64,000 nucleotides of DNA from positions 1 to 64,000 of the forward strand of contig CAJTRT010000004.1 of NCBI GenBank assembly GCA_910579105.1, read 5' to 3'. Below the pieces are notes generated by a model, which did not search any database, was not told the origin of the DNA, and saw nothing but the letters and a program-made list of their open reading frames with translations. Positions 40,570 to 50,138 of this stretch are shown one piece after another; position 1 is the stretch's first letter, and each line of letters begins with the position of its first letter. Source of the DNA: an uncultured Muribaculaceae bacterium. Lineage in GTDB: Bacteria > Bacteroidota > Bacteroidia > Bacteroidales > Muribaculaceae. The position numbers were made by a program, and so were the translations under genes.

Positions 40570-42051
40570 TCAAAGGTTCCGCAGCAGTATATTTTTCCAG
40601 CGGGCGTAGGCTTCGAGGTAGGGCGCGCGGTCGGTCGGCGGCTCTATGACCGCCAGCTGCCGCAGCGAGGCGAACGCCTCCTTGGGCGACTTGTAGATTC
40701 CGGCGCCGATGCCCGCGCCGCGGGCGGCTCCCGCCGCGCCGTCGGTGTCGAACAGGTGTATCGAGGCTCCCGAAACCCCGGCCAGGGTCTCGCGGAAGAT
40801 GGGCGACAGGAACATATTGGCATTCCCGGCGTGAATCTTGTCAATCTTCATGCCGATGCTCTCCATAATCTCCATGCCATACATGAAGGAGAACACAATC
40901 CCCTCCTGCGCGGCGCGCAGCAGGTGCGAGCGGTTGTGGATGTTGAAGTTGACACCGTGGATCGAGCAGCCCGCCTCGCGGTTCTCCAGCACGCGCTCCG
41001 CCCCGTTGCCGAAGGGGAGAATCGACACCCCCGCGCTCCCGGCGGGAGCCTCGGCCGCGAGGGCATTCATCTCGTCGTAGGAGCATCCGGTGGGAGCCAC
41101 GTTGCGCTTCATCCAGGAATTGAGGATGCCGGTGCCGTTGATGCAGGTCATCACCCCGATGCGGGGCGCTGCCTTGGTGTGGTTTACGTGGGCGAAATTG
41201 TTGACGCGGCTCAGCGGGTCGTAGTCAACAGTGCCGTTGATGCCGTAGACCACCCCGGAGGTGCCGGCGGTGGAAGCTATCTCGCCCGGCTCGAACACAT
41301 TGAGCGACAGAGCGTTGTTCGGCTGGTCACCGGCGCGGTAGGTCACCGGCGTGCCCTCTTTCAGCCCAAGCTCCGCGGCGGCCTCGGCGGTGAGACCTCC
41401 CTGGTCGCCGAAAGTAGGCGTCACCTCGGGAAGAATCTCCATCGGGAAACCGAAATAGTCCATCAGCAGCTTCGAGGGAGCGTCGGCCTGGAAGTCCCAG
41501 AGCATGTACTCCGAAAGCCCCTCGGGATTGGTGAGGCAGCGCCCGGTCATGCGCCAGGCGGCGTAGTCGCCCGGGAGCATCACCTTCCACACGCGGTCGA
41601 AAAGCCCCGGCTCGTTCTCCTTGACCCACGCCAGCTTGGTGGCGGTGAAGTTGCCCGGCTTGTTGAGGATTCCGGGCATTATCTTCTCGGCTCCGAGGTC
41701 GGCCACGGCCTTCTCGCCGTATGGCACGCCGCGCGAATCGCACCATATTATACTGTCGCGGAGCACGCGCCCCTCCCTGTCGATGAGCACCACTCCGTGC
41801 ATCTGGTAGGAAATGCCGATCGCCTTTATGTCGGCGGGGTCGGCCTTCGAGATAGCGAGCACCGAGCGGGTCGCCTCTTTAAGGCGCGTCCACCAGTCCC
41901 CGGGGTTCTGCTCGGCCCAGCCGGGGCGGAGCGACTTGATGGGAGCCTCCTGGCGGGGATAGAAGTCCGAAGCGACAATCGCGCCGGTCTCGGCGTCAAC
42001 GATGCAAGCCTTGACGGACGATGTGCCGATATCGTAGCCTAATAAGTACAT
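40570..42051 (-). CDS. xylB: Xylulokinase (FGGY family)
   Basis: Phosphorylates D-xylulose. It has 493 residues. The N-terminal phosphate-binding D-I-G-T-S-S-V-K-A and R-P-G-W-A-E-Q-N-P-G-D-W-W segments are typical of xylulokinases, as are Y-Q-M-H-G-V-V and the D-G-A-A-G-A-A-R-G-A-G-I-G-A-G stretch near the C-terminus. First gene of the xyl block, with a good minus-strand promoter 47 bp upstream. Confidence 0.94.
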   Translation of the reverse strand: MYLLGYDIGTSSVKACIVDAETGAIVASDFYPRQEAPIKSLRPGWAEQNPGDWWTRLKEATRSVLAISKADPADIKAIGISYQMHGVVLIDREGRVLRDSIIWCDSRGVPYGEKAVADLGAEKIMPGILNKPGNFTATKLAWVKENEPGLFDRVWKVMLPGDYAAWRMTGRCLTNPEGLSEYMLWDFQADAPSKLLMDYFGFPMEILPEVTPTFGDQGGLTAEAAAELGLKEGTPVTYRAGDQPNNALSLNVFEPGEIASTAGTSGVVYGINGTVDYDPLSRVNNFAHVNHTKAAPRIGVMTCINGTGILNSWMKRNVAPTGCSYDEMNALAAEAPAGSAGVSILPFGNGAERVLENREAGCSIHGVNFNIHNRSHLLRAAQEGIVFSFMYGMEIMESIGMKIDKIHAGNANMFLSPIFRETLAGVSGASIHLFDTDGAAGAARGAGIGAGIYKSPKEAFASLRQLAVIEPPTDRAPYLEAYARWKNILLRNL

Positions 42052-42097
42052 TTTCGAGGAAATATAGTTTTTACGTTGGTTTCGATCTAAGAGCGCG

Positions 42098-42127
42098 CAA
42101 ATTTAACAACACGCGTCAAACGGCAAA
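42098..42127 (-). promoter_or_regulatory. Promoter of the xyl operon
   Basis: On the minus strand TTTG (42124-42127), 18 bp, then TAAATTTG (42098-42105), close to the TTTG-N19-TAnnTTTG consensus. It drives xylB and probably xylA. Confidence 0.6.
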
Positions 42128-42317
42128 GCAAAAATTCATCATAATTCGCCCCAATGCGCGCCCCATAACAACATTTCCCCTTTTTTCACCAATTAGCACC
42201 CCTTCGCGGAAGCCGCCCCCGCGGCGGCGCTGACACCTCCGGGTCCCAGGCGCGAATTAACAGCCGCGCTGGCACCCATTCCGCCAATTCTTCCACTGAT
42301 TTGCGTCCGCCATTCAC

Positions 42318-42325
42318 TAATTTTG
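42318..42325 (+). promoter_or_regulatory. Promoter -7 box of the GH28-GH105 gene
   Basis: TAATTTTG, a perfect TAnnTTTG, 54 bp before the start codon. A TTTG at 42300-42303 is only 14 bp upstream, closer than usual. The 328-bp divergent region (42052-42379) otherwise shows no gene. Confidence 0.5.
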
Positions 42326-42379
42326 ACCTTGGGAGGCACAAGCCCGAAATCTGAAACATAATCTAACCCAAAACATATC

Positions 42380-44965
42380 ATGAAAAAGTATTCCCTGATT
42401 CTTTTGAGCCTGCTCATGCCCGCCCTGGCGGCGGCAAGCGCCTGGGACACGGAGTATCGCGCCGTCGAGGCAAAAATCAGCGAGCCCGAGTTCGCCGACC
42501 GCGCCTTCGACATAACAAGCTACGGCGCGTCGACCGAGGCCTCGGCCGCTCAGAACCAAAAAGCCATCGCAAAGGCTGTCGCCGCCTGCGCCAAAGCCGG
42601 CGGGGGCCGCGTGGTAGTACCCGAAGGCACCTTCACCACCGGCGCCATACGCCTGGAAAGCGGCGTGAATCTCGTGGTTGAGAAAGGCGCCACCCTGCTG
42701 TTCGCCTTCGAGCCAGAGCTGTATCCGCTCGTGCCCACCCGCTGGGAGGGCCTCGACTGCACCAACCTCTCCCCCTGCGTCTACGCCTACAAGGCCAAGA
42801 ACGTCGGCCTCACCGGAGAAGGCACCATCGACGGAGGAGCCTCGAACGACACATGGTGGAAATGGTCCGGCAAGAAACACTACGGCTGGAAAGAGGGGCA
42901 GCCCCGCCAGCAGGACGACCAGTGCCGCCCCCGACTGCTCCGCATGGCCGAGGACGGCGTGCCCGCCGAGGAGCGCGTGTTCACCGCGGAACACCTCCTC
43001 CGGCCCCAGCTCGTCAACTTCAACCAGTGCGAGGGCGTGCTCATCGAGAACCTCACCCTGCTCCGCTCCCCCTTCTGGGTGATCCACCCGTTGCTCTGCG
43101 AGAATGTCACCGTCCGCGGCGTACACATCAGCAACGACGGCCCCAACGGCGACGGCTGCGACCCCGAGAGCTGCGACGGCGTGCTCATAGAGAACTGCTT
43201 CTTCAACACCGGCGACGACTGCATAGCCGTCAAGAGCGGCCGCAACAACGACGGCCGCCTCTGGGACCGGCCCTCGGAGAACATCATAATCCGCGGCTGC
43301 AAGATGGAGAACGGCCACGGAGGCGTGGTGATCGGGTCCGAAATCTCCGGCGGATGCCGCAACCTCTTCGCCGAGAACAACGACATGGACTCGCCCAACC
43401 TCGACCGCGTGTTCCGCCTGAAAACCAACTCCTGCCGCGGAGGCGTGATCGAGAAAATCTACGCCCGCGACATCCGCGTGGGCGAGTGCAAGGAGTCGGT
43501 CCTGAAAATAAACCTCGACTACGAGCCTAAGGAAATCTGCTGTCGCGGATACCTCCCCACCGTGCGCGACATATACCTCGAGGACATAACCTGCGGCAAG
43601 AGCAAGTACGGCGTGATGATCGTGGCCCTCGACTCCGTTTCCAATGTCTACAACATCAACGTGAAGAACTGCCACTTCAACGGCGTGCAGGCCGGGAACT
43701 ACCTTAAAGGGAAGGCCCACGACCTCCACTACGACAACCTCTTCATCAACGGATCGCTCGCCCTCGCCGAAAAGCCCCACAAGACCTTCTCGCAGTGGAT
43801 GACCCACTCGGAGATGGCCCGCGTGCCGCAGAGCTGCCTCCTCGACTTCTCCAAGAAGCCCAAATGGAGCTACGTCATGGGCATCGAGCTGGAAGCCATG
43901 CTCGACACATACCTCAAATACGGCAACGATGCGATACGCGACTACTGCCTGAGCTACACCGACACTATGATTCATCCCGACGGATCCATCCGCGGGTACA
44001 ACATCGACGACTACAACCTCGACAACGTGCGCACGGGACACTTCGTGACCCGCCTCCACGAGCACTTCCCCCAGGGAAAGAACTTCCTGGCCATGAAGAC
44101 CCTCATGAAGCAGCTCGAGAAGCAGCCCCGCACCAACGAGGGGGTCTACTGGCACAAGGCAATCTACGCCTACCAGGTATGGCTCGACGGCATCTTCATG
44201 GGGCTCCCCTACCGGGTGCTCACCGCCCCCCAGTTCCACAAGGGGAAGAAACTCACCAAGATATACGACGACGCCGTAGACCAGCTCAAAAAGACCTACG
44301 AGCGCACATTCGACCCCGCCACCGGCCTCAACCGCCACGCCTGGGACGAGAACCGCGACATGTTCTGGAGCGACAACGCAACCGGCCTGTCGCAGCACTG
44401 CTGGGGACGCGCCCAGGGATGGTACACGATGGCCCTCGTCGAAGTGCTCGACGCCCTCCCCGCCGACTACAAGCGCCGCGCCGAGGTGGAGGAACTCCTC
44501 GACAAGACCCTCGCCAACGTCGTCAAGTGGCAGGACAAGAAAACCGGCCTATGGTACCAGGTCATGGACTCCCCGGAACGCGAGGGCAACTACCTCGAAT
44601 CCACCTGCTCCTCGATGTTCTCCTACGCCATGCTCAAAGCCGCCCGCCGCGGCTACGCCGACAAGAAATACCTCGAAACCGGCAAGAAGGCATATATGGG
44701 AATCATCGACAACTTCATCCGCGTAAACCCCGACAAGACCATCTCCCTGACAAACTGCTGCGCCGTGGCCGGCCTCGGCCCGGGCATCTCCCCCTCCGTC
44801 CAGAAAGCCGCACCCAAAGTCAAGGAGAACACCCGCCGCGACGGCTCCTACGCCTACTACCTCTCCGAACCGGTCCGCGACAACGACGCCAAGGGCGTGG
44901 GCCCCTTCATCTGGGCCTCCCTCGAAATGGAAGACCTCGGCCTCACCACCGACATCCTCCCCTGA
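42380..44965 (+). CDS. Secreted GH28-GH105 fusion (polygalacturonase plus unsaturated galacturonyl hydrolase)
   Basis: An 861-residue two-enzyme protein with a signal peptide (M-K-K-Y-S-L-I-L-L-S-L). Residues about 30-460 are GH28: G-D-G-C-D-P-E-S-C, N-T-G-D-D-C-I-A-V-K-S-G with Asp279/Asp280, G-H-G-G with His313, and F-R-L-K-T-N-S. Residues about 470-861 are GH105 (YteR-like), with Asp603 in V-W-L-D-G-I-F-M-G and later R-A-Q-G-W-Y. The first half would release galacturonate from chain ends and the second would remove the unsaturated uronate left by PL1 lyases. It is the only plus-strand pectinase in this half of the window. A GC hairpin at 45001 follows. Confidence 0.92.
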   Translation: MKKYSLILLSLLMPALAAASAWDTEYRAVEAKISEPEFADRAFDITSYGASTEASAAQNQKAIAKAVAACAKAGGGRVVVPEGTFTTGAIRLESGVNLVVEKGATLLFAFEPELYPLVPTRWEGLDCTNLSPCVYAYKAKNVGLTGEGTIDGGASNDTWWKWSGKKHYGWKEGQPRQQDDQCRPRLLRMAEDGVPAEERVFTAEHLLRPQLVNFNQCEGVLIENLTLLRSPFWVIHPLLCENVTVRGVHISNDGPNGDGCDPESCDGVLIENCFFNTGDDCIAVKSGRNNDGRLWDRPSENIIIRGCKMENGHGGVVIGSEISGGCRNLFAENNDMDSPNLDRVFRLKTNSCRGGVIEKIYARDIRVGECKESVLKINLDYEPKEICCRGYLPTVRDIYLEDITCGKSKYGVMIVALDSVSNVYNINVKNCHFNGVQAGNYLKGKAHDLHYDNLFINGSLALAEKPHKTFSQWMTHSEMARVPQSCLLDFSKKPKWSYVMGIELEAMLDTYLKYGNDAIRDYCLSYTDTMIHPDGSIRGYNIDDYNLDNVRTGHFVTRLHEHFPQGKNFLAMKTLMKQLEKQPRTNEGVYWHKAIYAYQVWLDGIFMGLPYRVLTAPQFHKGKKLTKIYDDAVDQLKKTYERTFDPATGLNRHAWDENRDMFWSDNATGLSQHCWGRAQGWYTMALVEVLDALPADYKRRAEVEELLDKTLANVVKWQDKKTGLWYQVMDSPEREGNYLESTCSSMFSYAMLKAARRGYADKKYLETGKKAYMGIIDNFIRVNPDKTISLTNCCAVAGLGPGISPSVQKAAPKVKENTRRDGSYAYYLSEPVRDNDAKGVGPFIWASLEMEDLGLTTDILP

Positions 44966-45000
44966 CCCTGACACCCGCCATCCCCATAAACGAAGCAGAC

Positions 45001-45028
45001 AGCGGCGCACCTTTCCAGGTGCGCCGCT
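45001..45028 (+). terminator. Hairpin after the GH28-GH105 gene
   Basis: A 12-bp perfect stem, AGCGGCGCACCT, loop TTCC, and its complement. The tail GGTGGTTTA is only mildly T-rich. Confidence 0.6.
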
Positions 45029-45060
45029 GGTGGTTTATACAGAGTGGTTGGGGATTGGAT

Positions 45061-45126
45061 GTAGGGACGCGGCGTGCCGCGTATTGGGGCGGTTACCTGG
45101 CTTTACGCGGCACGCCGCGTCCCTAT
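45061..45126. repeat. REPIN-like inverted repeat pair, family A
   Basis: Left arm 45061-45084 begins GTAGGGACGCGGCGTGCCGC. The right arm (45103-45126) is the reverse complement, with GTCCCTAT instead of GTCCCTAC at the end. It lies between the convergent GH28-GH105 and CE8-PL1 genes. Confidence 0.8.
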
Positions 45127-45155
45127 CATACAACTCACGGTTGTGGAGGTTCCTG

Positions 45156-45180
45156 GTAGGGAGGCGATATATCGCGTCGC
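45156..45180. repeat. Single REP-like element with GCGATATATCGC core
   Basis: A GTAGGGA head followed by a perfect 12-bp palindrome, GCGATATATCGC. Related to the single element at 34055. It adjoins the stop of the CE8-PL1 gene. Confidence 0.55.
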
Positions 45181-45202
45181 ATAGGCGGGAGAGGCCGGGG
45201 AA

Positions 45203-48200
45203 TCAGAGGATTACCTTGAGGACTGCGGGTGCGGTGCGGGGGGAGTCGACGCGGAGCAGGGCCGGGCCGGCGGGGAGCGCCGGGAGGGTCTGCTCGGGGG
45301 CGGCCAGCCGGGCGGCGTGCAGGAGGCTTCCGTCGGCGGCGTAGACGCTGAGGGTTCCGCCAACGGCGGCATCGGGAATGGTCAGGACGCGGGTGGCTGA
45401 GTTATAGCTGACCTCCGAGGCGATGCTGACGGTCGGGAGGGCGTTCTCGCCGAAGACGCGGTCCATCTCCTCGCCCATCAGCGAGTTGAGATAGACTTCG
45501 AGGGCGGTGTACCCGTCGGCGTTGCGGCGGTTGCCGTCGGCGGTCAGCGGATCGAGGCCGTTGGAGCGCTCCCACTCGTCGGGGATTCCGTCGCCGTCGG
45601 TATCGGCGGGAACCTCGTAGTCAGTGGAATAGGAGAAGAAGCCCTCGGCGTCGGCTTCCGTGTCGATGATGCCGGAGGTCTTCCCCTTGGCGGTACCGCC
45701 ATAAGTTACCTTGCCGGTACGCGCGTCATTCGCCACGCGGGCCTCCACCTTGTCGCGGTTGATGGTTCCAGCCTTATCGACCACGGTGTTGAACGCGTCC
45801 TCGGCGCTCTGGAAGCCGGTCAGCATAAAGAAAGAGGGGTCGTAGACGCCCTGGTTACCGGCAACACCGTACTTGTAGTAAGGATTTTGTGGAATGATAC
45901 GTTCCGCCGCCTTTATGTCGTCGAGCTTATAGGTTTCGGCGGTCATCCCCTTCCAGTTGTCGGCTGTGGCCGCCGCGCTGGCCGTCGCCACGTTGCCGCT
46001 GACGAACCACTTCGCGGGAGCCCATGACTTGGCACCGGAGCGGGCGTAAGAGGAGTTGACAAACACTGCCTTGGAGCCGTCGGAAGCGGGACCGCGGCGG
46101 TAGTAGTTATTGATGAAGTTGCACTCGTGGGCCGAGTTGAGTCCGTTGTAGTTGGAAATCGGGGCGGTGTTCTCGCCTCCGTAACAGGCACCGGCACCGC
46201 CATAGTTGAAGTTGACGTTGTTGATGTACTCGATGAACACAACGTGGTCCTCGCCCCGGGCGCCATTGAAGCGACACGAGCGCGACTGGTTGTGGGCCAG
46301 CAGGTTGTGGTGGTAGGTAGCGGGAGAGCCTCCCCACTGGCAGCCATAGCCGCGGTCACCCTTGGAATGGCCGGCGCGGAAAAGTCCCTCGTGCACGATG
46401 CTGTACTGCACCGTAAGGAAATGGGAGTCGGCGGTGTTCATGTTCTCCTCGACCGACCAGCCGAACGAGCAGTGGTCGAAAATGAAGTTCGAGCAGTTCT
46501 CCGCCCCCAGGGCGTTCTCCGCCATTATGTCTCCCGCGACAGACTTTTGGCCGATGCGAAAGCGCGTGTTACGCACTATGAAGTTCGACGAGCCGCCGAG
46601 GTTGACCTTGTTGCGGGTGATCGCGATACCCTCGCCCGGAGCGGTCTGCCCCGCGAGAGTCCAGTCGGCGCGGCTGACACGCAGCTCGCGTGTGAGGGCG
46701 ATCTGGCCGCTGACGGCGAACACGATTGTCAGAGGCTCATTCTTATACTGGTCAAACGCCCAGCGGAGCGTCCCCTCCGAGCCGTCGTCGGCCAGGGAGG
46801 TAACTGTCACCACCCGGCCTCCGCGGCCTCCGGAAGTAAATTTGCCGAAACCCTCGGCGGTGGGGAACGCCGTGAGACGCACCGCCTCCTTCACCTCAGC
46901 CGCCGCGGATGTAACGCCGTAGCGCGAGACAGCCTTCACCATATAGCTCTTAGAAGGGTCGAACCCGTCGAAAGCGTTCTCAGTGGTGAAAACGGGAATC
47001 CCCTCGCAGATGACGAGATAGGCTGCGGCATCAGCATCCGCCTCCCAGGTGAAGCGGCTGTCGGTCAGGTGGAAGCCGGAGGGTGCGGCGGGTGTTTTGA
47101 GAATCTTCTCGAAGTCGAACGGCACCTTGCTGTAACTGCCGAAGAGGAACGCGGGGTTCATATAAGCCCCGACCTCGGCATCCGAGGCCTGGCGGGAGAA
47201 CGCGGCGCGGCGCGAGATGTCGGCCGCGGTGCCGTCGGGATTCTTCGAGCGGTATTCGTAGAGCGACGAGGAGTTCTCCGCCCCGCCCCAGGCCGTCCAT
47301 CCGGCGGGGGCGATATGGGTGCCGAGAACGCAGTCGAGGAACATGGCGCCGGACTTCTCCTGCCAGGGACGACCGAGGGTGAACGACGAGGCCGGCACCC
47401 CCTCTTCCGCCGTCAGCAGGCAGTTGGAGAAGAAAAGGCCCGGATAAAAATATGGCTGCGACAATTCCGGATACATCACGCGGCTCATCGGCATAGGCGA
47501 TCCGCCGGGTGCAGTGATGTAGCCACCCTTGGAAGCCTTGCGGGCTCGTATCTCGCAGTTGTCGAACCATTCGAGCCCGGCGTCATAGATGAAATCGACA
47601 GTACCCTCGATAACGCAGTCGCGGAAGTAGCCGCGCGACCCTACGTTTGACTTGTATGTGTCCTGGTAGCCCGAAATACGGCAGTTGTTGAACACGTGGG
47701 CATCAGCCCCGGTAAACAGCGCCTCGGCCTGTCCGGCACCCTCGCCCGCGGTATTTCGGATCGTGAGATTCTCCGCATAGAAACGCGGCGAGTAGACGTT
47801 GAGCGCGGCGCAGTCGTTGAAAGTCTTGGTGTTATCGTTGCCGCGGCCCACCGCCGATGTTAGAACCACCGTCTCGCGGTCCTCGCCTATGAGCGAGATG
47901 AAGCGCTCCTTCTCCCCCTTGCGCCCGGCGTATAGATTCTCCTCGTAGATGCCGGGGCGTATGTAAACGAGAGCGCGCGCGCCGTCGGGCACCGCGTCAA
48001 CAGCATCCTGTATTTTGGCGAAATCGCCCGTGCCGTCCTGGGCCACGACGAACGTCACGACCTCGGCGTTGTCGTCGGGTGCGGGATCAGCTGTCCCCCC
48101 GCCACCGAACTGGCTGAGGTCGGAAAGCTCGCCCGGGTCGTTCACCATATTCTCGCGGGCGTAGCTGGCCTGGTCGGCGGTGATTTCCGAGCCGTAAATC

Positions 48201-49078
48201 TTAATCTTATGGACGCGCGGAGCCTGCATCTGCCCCAGCGGGTTGACCGCCACAGTGAAAGGGCAGTTACCCTCGCCGTCGACCTGCACGGGGTTGGCGA
48301 GGTCCTCGCCGTCCCACACGCGCCAGCGAAGAGAGACATCCGCCGCGCCGATCACGTTCTCCATGAAATAGCCCTGGTCGCTGAACACCGTCCACCCCTG
48401 TTTCTGGCGCTCCGAACCCATCCACACGAGGGGCTTCCAGGGCCCGTCGCCGATCTTGACGTCGCACTTTATGCCGCGGCCCCAGGAGGTAGAGGACCAC
48501 GACCACTGCACGCGGTCGACATAGGGAATGTGGTCGATCTCCATCCAGCCGTGCATCGAGGTCTTGCCGTCGGCGGAACCGTCGCGGCACATCTGCACGA
48601 AGCCCGCCTCGCCATGGGTCGGAACGCCGTCGGCACCCCGCGTTATGTTGTCTTCAAGGTACTCGGTGTGCCCGGCCACGGTCCAGTTGTTATATGTCGA
48701 GGCCGAGTTGCCGGAGGGCTTCTCGCCGATGTAGTACTGGCGCGCGAAGGCGGCGGTGGTCCCGCCGAAACCGTTGTGCGAGGCGTTGGTCGCGAACGTG
48801 CAGTTGTGGAACACCACGGGGTATTTCACCGCGTCGCCGCCGTTGGCTGGCACATCAATTATGGCGTTGACATAGCCGCCGTCGGCAAACAAGGGGCAGT
48901 CGCGCCCCGTCTCCCCCTGCCAGGAATCGGGCCAGGAGGTGTCGGAGAAGTTTATGTCGATGATTTTCGGGGAAGCGGAATAGTCGCTCCACCGCTCCAC
49001 CACCGAGGCCGGATCGGTGGAGGCGGCAGTCGCGGCGAAAGCCGCGAGAAGCGCGCCAAGAGAGGCAAACAGTTTCAT
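45203..49078 (-). CDS. Secreted CE8-PL1 fusion (pectin methylesterase plus pectate lyase)
   Basis: A 1291-residue protein joining demethylation and cleavage of homogalacturonan. A signal peptide is followed by an N-terminal PL-associated/Ig-like region (about 25-335). CE8 lies at about 340-640, with G-Q-A-E-A-L, Asp473 in G-Y-Q-D-T-Y, Asp495 in T-V-D-F-I-Y and L-G-R-P-W. PL1 lies at about 735-1025: F-P-T-A-E-G-F-G, G-G-R-G-G, L-A-G-Q-T-A-P-G-E-G and D-H-C-S-F-G-W-S-V-E. A calcium loop, D-T-D-G-D-G-I-P-D-E-W, lies near 1165. The last 60 residues (V-Y-A-A-D-G-S-L ... L-L-R-V) resemble a type IX sorting domain. The small CE8 gene starts 25 bp upstream. Confidence 0.92.
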   Translation of the reverse strand: MKLFASLGALLAAFAATAASTDPASVVERWSDYSASPKIIDINFSDTSWPDSWQGETGRDCPLFADGGYVNAIIDVPANGGDAVKYPVVFHNCTFATNASHNGFGGTTAAFARQYYIGEKPSGNSASTYNNWTVAGHTEYLEDNITRGADGVPTHGEAGFVQMCRDGSADGKTSMHGWMEIDHIPYVDRVQWSWSSTSWGRGIKCDVKIGDGPWKPLVWMGSERQKQGWTVFSDQGYFMENVIGAADVSLRWRVWDGEDLANPVQVDGEGNCPFTVAVNPLGQMQAPRVHKIKIYGSEITADQASYARENMVNDPGELSDLSQFGGGGTADPAPDDNAEVVTFVVAQDGTGDFAKIQDAVDAVPDGARALVYIRPGIYEENLYAGRKGEKERFISLIGEDRETVVLTSAVGRGNDNTKTFNDCAALNVYSPRFYAENLTIRNTAGEGAGQAEALFTGADAHVFNNCRISGYQDTYKSNVGSRGYFRDCVIEGTVDFIYDAGLEWFDNCEIRARKASKGGYITAPGGSPMPMSRVMYPELSQPYFYPGLFFSNCLLTAEEGVPASSFTLGRPWQEKSGAMFLDCVLGTHIAPAGWTAWGGAENSSSLYEYRSKNPDGTAADISRRAAFSRQASDAEVGAYMNPAFLFGSYSKVPFDFEKILKTPAAPSGFHLTDSRFTWEADADAAAYLVICEGIPVFTTENAFDGFDPSKSYMVKAVSRYGVTSAAAEVKEAVRLTAFPTAEGFGKFTSGGRGGRVVTVTSLADDGSEGTLRWAFDQYKNEPLTIVFAVSGQIALTRELRVSRADWTLAGQTAPGEGIAITRNKVNLGGSSNFIVRNTRFRIGQKSVAGDIMAENALGAENCSNFIFDHCSFGWSVEENMNTADSHFLTVQYSIVHEGLFRAGHSKGDRGYGCQWGGSPATYHHNLLAHNQSRSCRFNGARGEDHVVFIEYINNVNFNYGGAGACYGGENTAPISNYNGLNSAHECNFINNYYRRGPASDGSKAVFVNSSYARSGAKSWAPAKWFVSGNVATASAAATADNWKGMTAETYKLDDIKAAERIIPQNPYYKYGVAGNQGVYDPSFFMLTGFQSAEDAFNTVVDKAGTINRDKVEARVANDARTGKVTYGGTAKGKTSGIIDTEADAEGFFSYSTDYEVPADTDGDGIPDEWERSNGLDPLTADGNRRNADGYTALEVYLNSLMGEEMDRVFGENALPTVSIASEVSYNSATRVLTIPDAAVGGTLSVYAADGSLLHAARLAAPEQTLPALPAGPALLRVDSPRTAPAVLKVIL

Positions 49079-49103
49079 AGGTTACGGAAAATGGAGGTTG
49101 ATT

Positions 49104-50138
49104 TCAGGGATAGACTACGGCACGGGGAGCAGCCTGGGCATCGGCGCGGGGAGCGCCGGTGAGGGAGGTCGGATCCCAGTTGTCATCGCCGCCAAGGATC
49201 TCGGCCAGGGTATAGCCCTCGTCGGAGGGGAGCACCTTTGCCCAGGGAACGCGACGTGTGGTGTCGGAACCGGGACCGGTACAGCCGTATTCGGCGTAGA
49301 AGGCGGTCTTCTCGCGCTCGGGCTTGCGCCAGTTGTGCCATCCCTCGGGACGGATGTGGCCTCCGACATCGCAGCGGACGAACACAGTCTGCCCGTAGTC
49401 GCGCCACGGACGGGAATACCAGCAGCGCACCGCTGCGGAGTCAGCGGTCAGCTTGCAGTTTGTGAACACATAGCCGTGGCGCTGCCCCTGTGGCGTGGCG
49501 GGAGCAGTTATGTAGCCTCCGGCGCGCTTGCAGTGGATAACACAGTCGTCAAACAGGGCGGTAGACTTGCCGAAAATGAAGTCAACCGTGCCCTCGATGT
49601 AGCAGCCGGTGTAGTACTGGCGCCCCGTGCTGTGGGTATAGAGTGTGTCCTGGTTCCCAAGGAAGCGGCAGTTCTTGAACACGGACCGGTCGCCCCCCAC
49701 GAAGCACGCGACAGCCTGCCCGACGGGTCCGGCGGAGTTCTCGAAAGTGATGTTCTCGGCATAGAAATCAACCGGGAAGATGTAGCAGCTCGACGATCCG
49801 GCGGTACCCATCTCCTGGTCGAAGCGGTTCTTTTTAGATGCATAGTCGCCATAGGTGATCACCGCGTCCCCCTCCCCTATCAGCGAGAGGTTGATTTTGG
49901 TCTGGGGGATAATCAGTTTCTCCTCGTAACGTCCCTCGCGTATGAGGATGCGCGTGCGGTAGGAGCCGCAGAGGTCTGGCACGGCGTTTATAGCCTCCTG
50001 CACTGTCGCGAAGTCGCCGCTGCCGTCTTTCGCCACGACGAAATCATATTTTTCCGCGGCGGCTATGGCGGGAGCGGATTCCGCGGCGGAAGCCAAGGCT
50101 GCGGCCAGCAGTAGCAGTGATGTCAGTATGGTTCTCAT
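49104..50138 (-). CDS. Secreted pectin methylesterase (CE8), single domain
   Basis: A compact 344-residue CE8 enzyme of classical length with a signal peptide. It starts the fold with V-A-K-D-G-S-G-D-F-A-T-V-Q-E-A-I. The active site is complete: G-Q-A-V-A-C, Asp164 in G-N-Q-D-T-L-Y, nucleophile Asp186 in G-T-V-D-F-I-F-G and the arginine of S-R-P-W. Its start overlaps the stop of the DUF4861 gene by four bases, implying translational coupling. The CE8-PL1 fusion gene follows in the same direction. Confidence 0.94.
   Translation of the reverse strand: MRTILTSLLLLAAALASAAESAPAIAAAEKYDFVVAKDGSGDFATVQEAINAVPDLCGSYRTRILIREGRYEEKLIIPQTKINLSLIGEGDAVITYGDYASKKNRFDQEMGTAGSSSCYIFPVDFYAENITFENSAGPVGQAVACFVGGDRSVFKNCRFLGNQDTLYTHSTGRQYYTGCYIEGTVDFIFGKSTALFDDCVIHCKRAGGYITAPATPQGQRHGYVFTNCKLTADSAAVRCWYSRPWRDYGQTVFVRCDVGGHIRPEGWHNWRKPEREKTAFYAEYGCTGPGSDTTRRVPWAKVLPSDEGYTLAEILGGDDNWDPTSLTGAPRADAQAAPRAVVYP

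Noticed and set aside
42317..44398. Minus-strand frame of 693 codons
   Set aside because: It is the complement of the GH28-GH105 gene in GC-rich DNA; no protein family is recognisable.
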